From Ophiobolus disseminans (Eukaryota; Ascomycota; Dothideomycetes; Pleosporales; Phaeosphaeriaceae): 64,000 nt of DNA. Below are positions 44,377 through 55,159 of this stretch, piece by piece. Location: assembly GCA_010093685.1 (NCBI GenBank), contig MU006236.1, positions 298,352 to 362,351 on the forward strand. The letters run 5' to 3'. A model generated the notes under the pieces. It was not told where the DNA came from, searched no databases, and worked only from the letters and a program-made list of their open reading frames with translations. The position numbers were made by a program, and so were the translations under genes. How positions within the stretch are numbered: the stretch's first letter is position 1; every line of letters starts with the position of its first letter.

Positions 44377-44742
44377 TGTTACGGACACCTCACAGCAGAT
44401 GCACTCGCGTCCAGGCAATGACAGTAATAAGGAATCAGCCGCAGGTAAGCCATATGGCCCGGGAAAGAATGACACAGGATGCCCCGCGCTTAGCGGGTCA
44501 CGTGACCCGCTAGCGCGTACCGCCTGCAGTAGCGCGTTCTGCAGCCTTGGCAGCGTTCTGCACGCAGAACGCCAGGAGGATGGCAGAACAGCACGAATTG
44601 CGGCAGAACGGAATACAGAACAAGACGAAGGATAGGACTATATAGCAGAGGAGGATCTCTTAGGTTATAGTTTCTCTTTGTAGTCAATCTTCTATAGATA
44701 GTTAGTGCAAGGTCTCTTTACCTAAATTGAATATCTGTTACA
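44377..44742 (+). mobile_element. putative 366 bp LTR
   Basis: Starts TGTTACGG and ends CTGTTACA. It carries an 18 bp perfect palindrome gcgggtcacgtgacccgc (about 44496-44513) and AGCAG-rich repeats. The start and the central CACGTG resemble the Gypsy-B LTRs at 51361 and 52653, but the rest differs. It truncates the Pogo transposase. The element interior would lie in the run of N that begins four bases later. Confidence 0.5.
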
Positions 44743-44746
44743 CTCT

Positions 44747-45306
44747 NNNNNNNNNNNNNNNNNNNNNNNNNNNNNNNNNNNNNNNNNNNNNNNNNNNNNN
44801 NNNNNNNNNNNNNNNNNNNNNNNNNNNNNNNNNNNNNNNNNNNNNNNNNNNNNNNNNNNNNNNNNNNNNNNNNNNNNNNNNNNNNNNNNNNNNNNNNNNN
44901 NNNNNNNNNNNNNNNNNNNNNNNNNNNNNNNNNNNNNNNNNNNNNNNNNNNNNNNNNNNNNNNNNNNNNNNNNNNNNNNNNNNNNNNNNNNNNNNNNNNN
45001 NNNNNNNNNNNNNNNNNNNNNNNNNNNNNNNNNNNNNNNNNNNNNNNNNNNNNNNNNNNNNNNNNNNNNNNNNNNNNNNNNNNNNNNNNNNNNNNNNNNN
45101 NNNNNNNNNNNNNNNNNNNNNNNNNNNNNNNNNNNNNNNNNNNNNNNNNNNNNNNNNNNNNNNNNNNNNNNNNNNNNNNNNNNNNNNNNNNNNNNNNNNN
45201 NNNNNNNNNNNNNNNNNNNNNNNNNNNNNNNNNNNNNNNNNNNNNNNNNNNNNNNNNNNNNNNNNNNNNNNNNNNNNNNNNNNNNNNNNNNNNNNNNNNN
45301 NNNNNN
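44747..45306. other. assembly gap, 560 N
   Basis: A run of N of unknown true length. By comparison with the 3' LTR of Gypsy-A, the missing sequence includes most of the Gypsy-A 5' LTR. Confidence 0.98.
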
Positions 45307-45412
45307 AGCAGTCTGCTATAAAGTCAGCCTGCTCTCTAGCTCTAGATAGACTCTATCGAATTCATCACGGTTAAACCTAGCCTTTCTGCAGTCTTCTGCC
45401 TAGCCCCTTACA
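45307..45412 (+). mobile_element. Gypsy-A 5' LTR, 3' portion
   Basis: 106 bases that match 50938-51043 almost exactly, ending CCTTACA. The rest of the LTR lies in the gap. Confidence 0.85.
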
Positions 45413-45474
45413 TTTAAATTCGATTAACCACTTAAGTAGCTAGTGTAGCTATCCCCTAGTGCTCTACAACGGAA

Positions 45475-45545
45475 TTGCGAGAGCAATACAACAGAACAAT
45501 TGCGAGAGCAATACAACGGAACAATTGCGAGAGTAATACAACGGA
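45475..45545 (+). repeat. ~25 bp tandem repeat in Gypsy-A leader
   Basis: Three copies of a unit containing caattgcgagagcaatacaa. Confidence 0.75.
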
Positions 45546-45612
45546 ATACAAGAACGCTACTGCAGGGACCTCTACAGTTGAACACCTGCCTGAGCACATA
45601 ACGTAAACATTA

Positions 45613-45835
45613 GACATTAACGGAATTATTAGGCATTAACAGAATCATCGGGCATCAACAGAATCATCGGGCATTAACGGAATCATTAGACATTAACAGA
45701 ATTATTGGGCATTAACGGAATTATTAGACATTAACGGAATCATTAGGCATCAACAGAATTATTAGACATTAACGGAATCATTAGGCATCAACGGAATCAT
45801 TGGACATCAACGGAATTATTGGACATTACTAGAAT
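45613..45835 (+). repeat. 19 bp tandem repeat array in Gypsy-A leader
   Basis: About eleven head-to-tail copies of a 19-mer of the form attaacggaatcattaggc, differing mostly by C/T and G/A transitions. They lie between the 5' LTR and gag, in the untranslated leader. Confidence 0.85.
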
Positions 45836-45899
45836 CACTAGAATTACTAGAATTAACCGGACACAATAGAACATACTATAGAAGAACCTAAGCAAATAG

Positions 45900-46910
45900 C
45901 TAACAGCAGCAATGCTGCAAATGCTCCTCTAACTATAGAACAAACCTTCTACGCCTTTATGCAGCAGATAGTGCAAGGCAACGCTATTAACTAGCAAACC
46001 CTGCAAGGACTCTAGAATATCCTGCAAGGCATTAACACACCGCAGCCTAAAAAGAGGAAGAAGAAGCTGCTACAGCTCTCAGAGTTTGATAGCACCCGCT
46101 CTAAATAGGCTAGATAGGAGATTAAGGCAAAGAACAAGATAAAGACAGATAGCAGGATTATTAGGTTAGATATAGACTAGCTGCGCTACATCTTTGCAAG
46201 ACTACGCAGCAATGCCTGCAATATGTGCTTAGCCTTTGTTAGGGCTAAGGAGGAGGAAGAGAGTAGTTCAGGTATGCAATTGCTAGAATACCTAGCTAGC
46301 ACCTACAGCGACCCTAATCTGCAGAAAAAAGCTCTCTCTAATGTCTACTCAATCAAGCAGAAGGCACATAAGTCTTTTGCCCGCTTTCTGCTACGCTTTG
46401 AGACTAAGCTAGCAAATGCTAGAGCATTGTCATTTAATAACACTATCAAGATTTCACTCCTAGAAAACGCTATTAGCCACGCTATGCAGGAGAGACTTAT
46501 TAGTGTCTTTCCACTTCCAATTAAGTATAGCGCTTTCACCTCCCTACTTTAAACTATAGGGTTAAGGCTAGACGCTATCAAGACACTATAGAGACCCTAA
46601 CCTCACGCTTAACGCTACGCGCAGCAAAACGATAGTATAGATTAGGAGCCTACACATGCTCATGCTGCTCAATCCCTAGGAAATCAACGCGCTAAGTGGG
46701 TAAGCAAGAATAAGATTTAGAGACGCAGGAACAACCGCTTGTGTATACGCTGTAGAGCTTCTAGATATATTATTAGCTCCTATTAGTATGCCTCTGCACG
46801 TCGCCCTTCTCCTACTACTGTTGCAACTACAAAGATTGCAGAGATGCTACAGCTAGAAGAGGAGGATACTAAGTTAGAAAAAGAGTAGCTCCTGCTTAAA
46901 GTCACTAGCA
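45900..46910 (+). pseudogene. Gypsy-A gag, disrupted
   Basis: The frame includes ARLRSNACNMCLAFVRAKEE, then YLASTYSDPNLQKKALSNVY and FARFLLRFETKLANARAL, as in capsid-type gag. A zinc-knuckle remnant CIRCRASRYIISSY follows, where the expected His and last Cys read Tyr, consistent with RIP. The longest intact stretch is 46223-46552. Many TAG stops. Confidence 0.75.
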
Positions 46911-46974
46911 GGAGCACAAGGAGAAGGCTTTGAGGATAAAGCAAAACTAGCGCTTATTTCAGCCCTACATAAAA

Positions 46975-48990
46975 GCAAAACCAATTACTGTACATATGCT
47001 TATCAATCACACTCACTACGCATCTATAATGCTAGATTCTAGTTGCTTGATATATGCTCTAGTGAGCGCCCACTTTGCCTAGAAAGCTAAACTCTAGTGC
47101 ATTAATTTACCTACTCTAAGGACCCTCTAAGGAGTAGAAGGAACTAGAACTATTAGGCAAGCTTGCCACTTTACATACGATATTGAAGGATACACACGCA
47201 CAGGATAGGGATATATAATAGAGAACACTCACCTTAGTTTTAATATCTTGCTTAGACGCTCCTAGTTTAACAGACATAATGTTACTATTGCACTAGTAAA
47301 GAAGTTAATCTTTATCTACTTAGAAAGGACCCGTATCCGCCTCCGCAGCAAGGAAGAAGAACTACCTTCTACACTAACAGTCTAGGAGATCTCTGCAGTA
47401 GCTATGCAGAGATATATTCAAGCATCTAAGAAAGACAAGTCCGTTAGTGTATTTGCTGCCTCTATAGCAGACATCTAGAAGGCTTTAGCTCCTAAAGCAC
47501 AATTGAGCTTAGAGCAGATTAAAGACCTCCTACTACTAAGCTACCGCCACTAGCTGCTAGTCTTTGATCTAAACCAAGCTGCTAAGCTCTCTCTACACCG
47601 CCCTAGAGTAGACCACTACATTAAGCTTATTAAAGAAGATAGAAAGAGTCTGCAAATACTATAGGGCCCTCTCTACAATATGTCTAGAGATGAGTTACTA
47701 GTGCTCCGCAAAGAACTTACATTACTACTAGACAAGGGATTTATTAGAGTTAGCAGCTCTCCTGCTGCAGCCCTAGTTCTCTTTGCAAAGAAACTAGAAG
47801 GAGGCCTACGTATGTGCATTGATTACCGCGCCCTTAATGCTATTACTAAGAAGAATAGATACCCTCTGCCTCTTATCTATAAGATATTAAACAACATCTG
47901 CAAGGCTAAGTAGTATACTAAACTAGATATTATTGCAGCCTTTTACAAGATACGCATTTAAGAAGAAGACGAATAGCTTACTGCTTTCTAGACCCGCTTT
48001 GGACTTTATAAATAGCTTGTCACTCCTTTTAGCATAGTTAGCTCTCCTAGCACCTTTCAGCGCTATATAAATTGGGTTTTACGTCGCTTTCTAGATGACT
48101 TTGTATCTGCTTACCTAGATGATATTCTAATATACACTAATAGCTCACTTTAAGAACACCGTATCTATGTCAACAAAGTCCTAGACGCTCTTAAGGATGC
48201 TGGCCTTCAACTAGACATTAACAAATGCGAATTTGAGGTCAAGACTACTAAGTACCTAGGTTTTATTATCGATGCAGAAAATAGACTGTGCATAGACCCT
48301 AAGAAGATTAAAGCTATCACTAACTAGAAAGCCCCTATATTAGTAAAAGGAGTCCGCAGTTTCCTAGGATTTGCTAACTTCTACCAGCGCTTCATTTAGG
48401 ACTTTGCCAACATTGCAGCACCCCTTACCCAGCTTACTAGGGACGTTAGCTAGCGCTAGACACAGCAAGAGCAAGAAGCCTTTAACAAGCTCAAGGCTGT
48501 CTTTGTTAGCGAGCCTGTTCTAGCGCATTTCTATCTAGACCGGAAAACAGTAGTTAAAACAGACTCCTCTAGCTATGCTGTAGGTAGCATCCTCTCTCAG
48601 TATAATAACAAGAGAATACTTAGGCCCTATGCCTACTTTTCACGCAAGAACAACCTCTATAAATGCAACTATAAAATCTATAACAAGGAAATGCTAGCTA
48701 TTATACGCTGCCTAGAAGAATAGGATTCTGAACTCTAGACTGTAGAGAAGTTTACTGTCCTCACTAACCACAAGAACCTAGAGTACTTTACTAAACCTAG
48801 GATGCTCAATAAAAGGCAGATTAGATAGTCTATTCTCTTAGGACGCTACAACATCACGCTGCAATACCAGCCTAGGAAGCTAAATAAGAGAGCAGATGCT
48901 CTTTCAAGAAGGGAACAAGACCTACCTGCAGATGCAGAAGATGCACGCCTTAAGCACTAGTATCAACAGCTTCTAAAGCCCACTACTACT
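46975..48990 (+). pseudogene. Gypsy-A protease, reverse transcriptase and RNase H, disrupted
   Basis: The aspartic protease region lies around 46990-47330 (MLDSSCLIYALVS). The reverse transcriptase has FIRVSSSPAAALVLFAKK, then CIDYRALNAITKKNRYPLPLI (47815-47880) and the catalytic YLDDILIYT at about 48112-48138. RNase H begins at the TDSSSYAVGSIL motif (about 48560) and ends at NKRADALSRR. Trp and Gln codons are widely converted to TAG. Confidence 0.88.
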
Positions 48991-49149
48991 AAAGAAGAGA
49001 TAGAGGACTCTATAGATGTTGTCATTTCCTTCACTAGCATAATTCTGCTAACTTATGCCTTTCCTGCCTAGATTAAACCTATAGAGCCTGCTACCCTAGA
49101 GCAACTCTAGAAACAAGGTGTAAAGGAAGATCAGACCTATTGCACAGCA

Positions 49150-50640
49150 CGCTAGTCTGTCCTAGATAGAGAACGACGCTTTCTAGTATACCTAGGACTA
49201 AAGGCCTTAATAGCAGAATGCTATATTAAAGGCAACACGCTTCTGCACTACCGCAACCAGAAATAGGTTCCTGCTCTTAAACTACTGCGCACAAGACTTA
49301 TCCATAAAACTTATGCTTTACTAGCTACTAGTCACCTAGGAAGAGAAGGGACATACAAGATCCTAGCAAGAGACTACTTCTAGCCTAGCATATCTAATAA
49401 TATACGCCGCTTTGTTAGGAACTACGACACCTGTAGACGTGTTAAACTATAGCGAGATAGGCTGCAAGGGTTTCTAAAACCACTCCCCCTTCCTAAGAGG
49501 ATCTAGAAAGAAATCTCTATAGACTTTATTAAAGAACTTCTAGAAAGCAATAGTTGCACAACACTTCTTGTGGTTACAGACTAGCTTAGCAAAGATGTAG
49601 TTCTTATTCCCTTAAAAAACACTACAGTAGAAACACTTGCTGCTAACTTCCTGCGCTATATAGTTGCCTATTATTAGCTGCCTAATGCTATTGTATTAGA
49701 CCGTGGTACCTAATTCACTAGCTATTTCTAGGCTATCCTAATAAAGATAATAAACATTACCCGCTAGTTATCTACAGCATAGCACCTGCAGACTGATAGG
49801 TCTACTAAGCGCATGAACAGCACTATTAAAGCCTATCTACGTGCTTACATCAACTAGGCACAAACCAATTAGGTAGACCTCCTTCTAATAGCCTTAATTG
49901 CTATTAAGGGACGTAAAGCAAGGTTAACAAGAGTCTCCCTCTTCTTCCTACAATATGGCTATAATGTTAACCCTGTCCAACTAAATATCTCTTAAGGACT
50001 AGATCTAGAAGAACTAGAAATACGTGTGCTGCCTAATTATGTCAAGGCTAAGGCTATTGTTGAAAAGCTTAAGCAAGCCTTTAACATAGCGCAGACTACA
50101 ATAGCTAAGGCTTAACAAGAACAGGAGTATTAGGCAAACTAGAAAAGACATAAGTAGCCTAACCTTAGAGTTAATGACAAGGTCTAGCTTTCTTACTAGA
50201 AACAGCTCTCTAATAGCCGCCTAAACTAGAAACTAGACTAGAAGAATGCTAAATACACAGTTATTAAGGTCATTAACCTACACTTAGTTAGGCTTAACAC
50301 ACTACTAGGCATCTACAATGTCTTCTACATTAACCGCCTAAGGCTAGCTTCCTTAGATCCCTTCCCTAGCCAGCCTAATAATAACACTTAACTAGCACCT
50401 GTTCTAGTTAATAGAGAACTAGAATTGGAAGTGGAACAGATTATAGCTAAAGTGACCTACAGGAATAGGCTGTTCTTTAAGGTTAAATAGACTGGATATG
50501 CCCTTATAACCTTTAAGCTAGTGGAAAATCTTAAAGATAACACTGCCTTAGATAAGTAGAAAGCCTTCACTGCTCTATACCGCAATCAACACTCTAAATA
50601 GCTTCTAGCTAGATTTAGAAGAGGTAATAAAGGGCAGTAC
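49150..50640 (+). pseudogene. Gypsy-A integrase with C-terminal chromodomain, disrupted
   Basis: An HHCC zinc region (IHKTYALLATSHLGREGTY ... NYDTCRRVK) is followed by the DDE core (SIDFIKELLESNSC, VLDRGTQFTS with stops, KAYLRAYIN). The C-terminal LEVEQIIAKVTYRNRLFFKVK and the following TGY are a chromodomain, which places the element among chromoviruses, whose chromodomain targets integration to marked chromatin. All are broken by stops. Confidence 0.8.
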
Positions 50641-50684
50641 TTCAGACATAACACTGCTGTACATAGATTAGAGAGAGGGGGTAA

Positions 50685-51043
50685 TATAAGAGGTTAGACC
50701 TCTGCTATCCTTAGTGGAGTCACTTCGGTTTAATAGAAGAGCCTAGAACATCATGGAATGTCCTAGAACATCATAGAATGTCCTAGAACATTATAGAATG
50801 TCCTAGAACATCATAGAATGTCCTAGAGTGTCATGGAATGTCCTAGAATGTTACAGAATGTCCGGGAACTAGCTAGAACAAGATATGTTCTTCTAACAGC
50901 TGACAAATGCTGAGGTAAGTAGATACTTCTAGAAGCTAGCAGTCTGCTATAAAGTCAGCCTGCTCTCTAGCTCTAGATAGACTCTATCGAATTCATCACG
51001 GTTAAACCTAGCCTTTCTGCAGTCTTCTGCCTGGCCCCTTACA
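50685..51043 (+). mobile_element. Gypsy-A 3' LTR (359 bp)
   Basis: Starts TATAAGAGG (expected TGTAAGAGG, a RIP-type G to A) just after the polypurine tract and ends CCTTACA. It holds six to seven copies of a 20 bp repeat at 50741-50870. Confidence 0.8.
50741..50870 (+). repeat. 20 bp tandem repeat within the Gypsy-A LTR
   Basis: Imperfect copies of cctagaacatcatagaatgt, varying by transitions. Confidence 0.8.
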
Positions 51044-51360
51044 CAGGCACAGATTAAAGAACTCTAGAAAGCTATTATAGCTATAAAGGCTCACGTAGAG
51101 GCTAGCTAGGCTAAGCCCTGCCTTAAGATAGCACCCCCTAAGAAGTTTAATAGCGAACTAGGAAACCTTAAAATGTTCCTTACGGGCATGAAACTCTTCT
51201 GCAAATTCAACTATGCAGCTATTCCTAACAAATAGAACAAGATTATATTAGTAGGCATGCATATAAAAGGCAAAGCCGCTTAATAGTTTTAACTATACAT
51301 TAAAAAACATCTAGTAGGAGAATACACTAAGAAAACTAACAAGGACACGTACAAACTGTT
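51044..51360 (+). pseudogene. gag fragment of another Gypsy family (Gypsy-D)
   Basis: One frame with TAG/TAA stops reads IAPPKKFNSELGNLKMFLTG, then FCKFNYAAIPNK and IILVGMHIKGKAA, a Ty3/Gypsy capsid start. It ends in TYKLF where the LTR at 51361 begins. It is bounded by Gypsy-A on the left and Gypsy-B on the right, so it served as the target for both. It is homologous to, but clearly different from, the Gypsy-B gag at 52085. Confidence 0.7.
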
Positions 51361-51809
51361 TGTTACGAATAAAGGTCGGGACGTATCGATTGTTCGGGTA
51401 AGAACAATTATCCCGCCCGAAGTGGGGTAGTGCAACTATGTCACGTGACTACTATCGCGCTAAGGCAGACTATCGCGCGATAGCAGACTATCTTGCAATA
51501 GCAGACTATCTTGCAATAGTAGACTATCTTAAGATAGTAGGCTATCCTGTAATAGCAGTCTACTAAGCGATAGTACGCAAGTATATAGGCACCTACGTTG
51601 AGCTCCTATAGCTTATTGTGTTTAACTTAATACAGCAATCTTGATACAGCCTTCCTAGCAACCCTAATTATTGTAGTGAATCTCCTGTAACAGTCCTCTC
51701 TATTCTCCTAGTTAGAACTGTTACTACCCCCTGCTTGTCTATCTGCGAAACTTAACCTAAGTGCCTTAGAACACTAGAGATATCCTCTCTACTTCTAAGC
51801 ACCTTTACA
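51361..51809 (+). mobile_element. Gypsy-B LTR (449 bp), probably the 5' LTR
   Basis: Starts TGTTACGAATAAAGG and ends CCTTTACA. It is homologous to 52653-53086. It contains CACGTG and a run of short palindromic units (about 51465-51575). It is followed by Gypsy-B interior. Flanking 5-mers do not match, so it is not a simple solo LTR. Confidence 0.7.
51465..51575 (+). repeat. palindromic ~18 bp repeat array in Gypsy-B LTR
   Basis: Successive units of the form agcagactatcttgcaat contain small palindromes such as ctatcgcgcgatag and ctatcttaagatag. Confidence 0.75.
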
Positions 51810-54645
51810 CTTTGAACACCCTTAAGATAGTAAGCGATATATCTATAGATACTTCTATCTTAGACTACTACACTAAAACGATATAAGGGGTTAAACCTTA
51901 AAAAGGAAATAGGCACGACTACATGCACTAGCCCCGGCTAAAAGGCAGGCATAAGTTAAATCAAAGGTGTTTAACTTGCGTAGTCGATATTTATATAGCA
52001 TAAAGACATGTAAGGCGTGACTGCGCCGCTCTCAAACCTACTAGTAGGTCCTGCATAGGTCTAACCTATTACAAACGATAAGCAGCGCTGTTGCTAAACC
52101 TAAGCTGTTCTATAGTATCTAAACTAAGCTTAAAGCATAGATTATGCAATAGGACATCTACTTCTACATCTACGAGAATATTAAGAAAGCTAATAAAACA
52201 ATGCTTATGATATCCTATATGCGCGACAGAGCCTAGGAATAGGTTACACCTAGACTCTAACGTTACTATAACAATAATATTACTAACGCAGACAATACTA
52301 AACTCTTTAAAGACTACGCTAAGTTTAAGAAACAACTCCGCAAGGACTTTAGTATTACTAAAGAACTAGCTGTTGCTGAAGGCAAAATACAGAGCCTAAA
52401 ACAGACCTAGTCCGTTAGCGATTACGCTATTCTGTTCTAGTAGTATGCTATTTAGATAGAATAGAATAATATCGCACTTAAACAATTTTTCAAGTAAGAA
52501 CTAAAAGACAACGTTAGAATTAAGCTAATAAGAACTAGAGCAACGATCACTAGCCTTAAAAGCTTAATTAAGGAAACTATCTATATCGATAATAAGCTGT
52601 ACGAACTACAACTAGAAAACTAGGCCTTTAATAGCAAAATAGTCTAGTCCTGTGTTACGAACAAAGGTCGGGGCGTATTAATTATTCGGGTAAGAACAAT
52701 TATCCCGCCCGAAGTAGGGTAGTGCAACTATATCACGTGACTACTATCCCGCTAAGCACTACTATTCTGCTAAGAATAAGATAGCACACTATCTTAAGAT
52801 AGTATACTATCTTACCCCGCTTAGGATAGTTATAAAATACTAGATAGCACCTAGGTATATAGATACCCGCGATAAGCTCCTATAGCTTATTGTGTTTAAC
52901 TTAATACAGCGATCTTAATATAGCCTTCCTAGCAACCCTAATTATTGTAGTGAATCCCTAGTGAGAGTCCTCTCTGTTCTCCCGGTTAGAACTGCTACTA
53001 CCCCCCTGCTTGTCTATCTGCGAAACTCAACCCCTGTGCTCTTAGAACACTAGAGACATTCTCTCTACTTCTGTAGGCCCTTTACATCCTACTAGACGTA
53101 TAAACCTAATAATAGGCGACTACGCAATATATATCGCAAGCCCTAGGGATTCTATAAGAATAATAGTCCTAAGCTAATGCAAGTTGATAATACAGAATAT
53201 AACAAAAAGCGTAATAGTAAGCCTACTACTAAGCACAAAGGTAAGGGACAGCCTAACTATAGTAAGGAAACACGATCCTGTTACAACTGCGGCAAGCCTA
53301 GGCACCTATCTAGAAACTACCGACAGCTAAAGAAAAACATAGTCACACAACAGGTTAATATAATCGAATATAAAGAACCTAACGATTACAAAGAATAGGA
53401 AGTTGTTGAACCTAACGACCACGAAGAAGGAGGACCCTACGCACCCCTTACGGGAAGCGACGACGAAGAAATCCCCTTCTATAAACTAGACCTCAATAAG
53501 GCACTCGAGAAGGCACTACACTAGGTGGTTGACCTCGAAGACATAGGAGTCTTCCCCGAACAGAAGGAAGACACTAGCGCTAAAGTTATAAGCCTAGGAG
53601 AGAGAATCCTACTATAGAGATTCTATAGGAAGGAGTATTACGAATAATAGGCTCAAACGCCCTTCTGTATCGCAAATAACAAGCTACTAGCAGAGCGACT
53701 TTACAAGAATTCTAAGCTACACCTAGGAAAACGAGTAGACGTATAGGCCTACTAGATAGGCGACACCTTACTAACGTACTATAGGGACAACATAGACTAA
53801 GTGTTTAATACTATGCCTAATAGCCTAATATTAAGGCGCGAAGACGCAGTTGTAGGTTAGAAGAAGAAAGCGTCGCCTCCTAGACAAAAGAAGAAGAAGC
53901 AGGGCAAGAAGACCCCTAAGACTTATGCAACTAATAAACAAGGATTACATGTTTACTAGGAAGATACCGTACGCAGCGCAATAGAGGCGCGCGCTACGAT
54001 AACTACCCTAGACTACGAAAACTAGGTAGACGAAGCGGAAAAACGATATAGGTACTAACAGAAGCAAAGCTACAAACAGTACGGACCCTAAACGTATAGC
54101 TAGAACCTACGACATCTCTATTATAGTAACTTAAGCTAGACAGCTTGTACTACCGACTATTGTAAAGTACACTACAGCGAGAAAACCGTATTAGGATAGT
54201 TTCTAAGACTATAGATGCAGTGCCGATAGATAGCGTACGATTGCCTAAACTACGCTTGCGCTATACACCTATAGAATAAACGTCTTACTAACGTATTCTC
54301 TAGGATAATAGAAAAAGAACTAATAAGCTAAAACTGCCTTGTTAACAACTAGTGCAGTAACGACTACTAGTACACCTGCATACACGCAGGGTGTACATAG
54401 TACTAAGAGGAGAAACAATTTAATAGGTTCTCTCTTTAGTCTTTTTTAGAACTAAGTTATGTAACGACCTTAACTCTGCACCCCTTAATAAACTCTAAGT
54501 AGTTGTTAAAGGACGACTAATAAAGGCATTAATAGACTTAGGATTATTAATAAATCTAATCTCCCTAGAAGTAGTAAAACGAGCTAGCCTTATTACTAAG
54601 CTTAAGGAGAATCCTATATCCGTCTGTGTCGCGAACAGAAAACAA
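51810..54645 (+). mobile_element. Gypsy-B interior, truncated after protease
   Basis: The leader runs about 51810-52080. Gag runs from about 52085 (VAKPKLFYS ... YAKFKKQLRKDFSITKE, FFK and the TSLKSLIKETIYIDNKLYE end of the capsid domain), is split by the solo LTR at 52653-53086, and continues to a CCHC knuckle CYNCGKPRHLSRNYRQ at about 53278-53325 (last Cys now Tyr). A Cys/His-rich stretch follows at about 54100-54400, then the start of an aspartic protease ALIDLGLLINLIS (54525 on). The element stops at the Copia LTR at 54646; RT and integrase are absent. Many TAG codons. Confidence 0.75.
52653..53086 (+). mobile_element. solo LTR of Gypsy-B family inside Gypsy-B gag
   Basis: 434 bp, TGTTACGAAC ... 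CTTTACA, flanked by tcctg (52648-52652) and tccta (53087-53091). The 5 bp target duplication differs by one RIP-type G to A change. Gag reading resumes after it. Confidence 0.8.
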
Positions 54646-54859
54646 TGTTAGACCTAGCAGCTTAACCTTATCGGTACATCGTGATCCCCTATCGGTCCGA
54701 TACATAAGCTTACATAAGCACGGTACATTCTAGTACCTTCTATAGCTTCTACAGCTACTCTTTCTATATTATATGCTTACGCATACTCTTGTATATAATC
54801 TTGCTTATCTACTCTATAGAACAATTAACCTTCTTCTTTATCTCTGCTCTCTTCCTACA
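54646..54859 (+). mobile_element. Copia 5' LTR
   Basis: TGTTAGACC ... CCTACA, 214 bp, with a tatataatc box. About 17 transitions separate it from the unmutated copy at 7-220, and none are transversions. Confidence 0.9.
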
Positions 54860-54871
54860 GTTATAAGCCTA
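54860..54871 (+). promoter_or_regulatory. primer-binding site, half-tRNA type
   Basis: gttataagcct follows the LTR directly; the left-edge copy preserves gttatg. Ancestral gttatgagcc is complementary to the anticodon arm of initiator Met tRNA, as in Drosophila copia, which primes from a tRNA fragment. Confidence 0.55.
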
Positions 54872-55159
54872 GTATCCCCGCACTACGCTGCAATACTTAA
54901 ATAAGATTATTTACTCTTTTAATTGCTATACACGTTGTGAACGTTATCCCTGCAATCCTCGCGCTGCTGCACGCCTGCTATCGCGTTGCTGCACGCATCT
55001 TGTCGTTGTATACGACACGTTTAAGACTAGCTCTTACAATCTTTAAGGTTCTACCTTATCTTCTCTGCCGACTAGCAAGGCAGCTCTTTTGCTACTATAG
55101 CCACCTCTAGCACTAATACTCGTGCTACTACTATCCTTTAAGGTCCCTCTGACTAGACA

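Larger units (their letters stand above)
45307..51043 (+). mobile_element. Ty3/Gypsy chromovirus (Gypsy-A), RIP-degraded, near complete
   Basis: The end of the 5' LTR (45307-45412, after the gap) matches the end of the 3' LTR (50685-51043). The interior holds gag, protease, RT, RNase H, integrase and a chromodomain in Ty3/Gypsy order. A polypurine tract (gagagagggg) precedes the 3' LTR. Dozens of TAG codons stand where Trp or Gln is expected, so the copy is dead. The 3' end at 51043 abuts a gag fragment of another Gypsy family, into which it probably inserted. A 646 bp stretch recurs without net indels at 63355-64000. Confidence 0.9.

Noticed and set aside
44727..45374. A 215-codon open frame
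   Set aside because: It is almost entirely the run of N; the open state is an artefact.
45613..45835. CRISPR-like regular repeats
   Set aside because: The units are directly adjacent with no spacers, lie in a retrotransposon leader, and the genome is eukaryotic.
52069..52335. Minus-strand 88-codon frame
   Set aside because: Antisense shadow of the Gypsy-B gag start.
51361..53086. A short LTR-LTR element of 1.7 kb
   Set aside because: The second LTR has its own 5 bp target duplication inside gag and gag continues after it, so it is a separate solo LTR.
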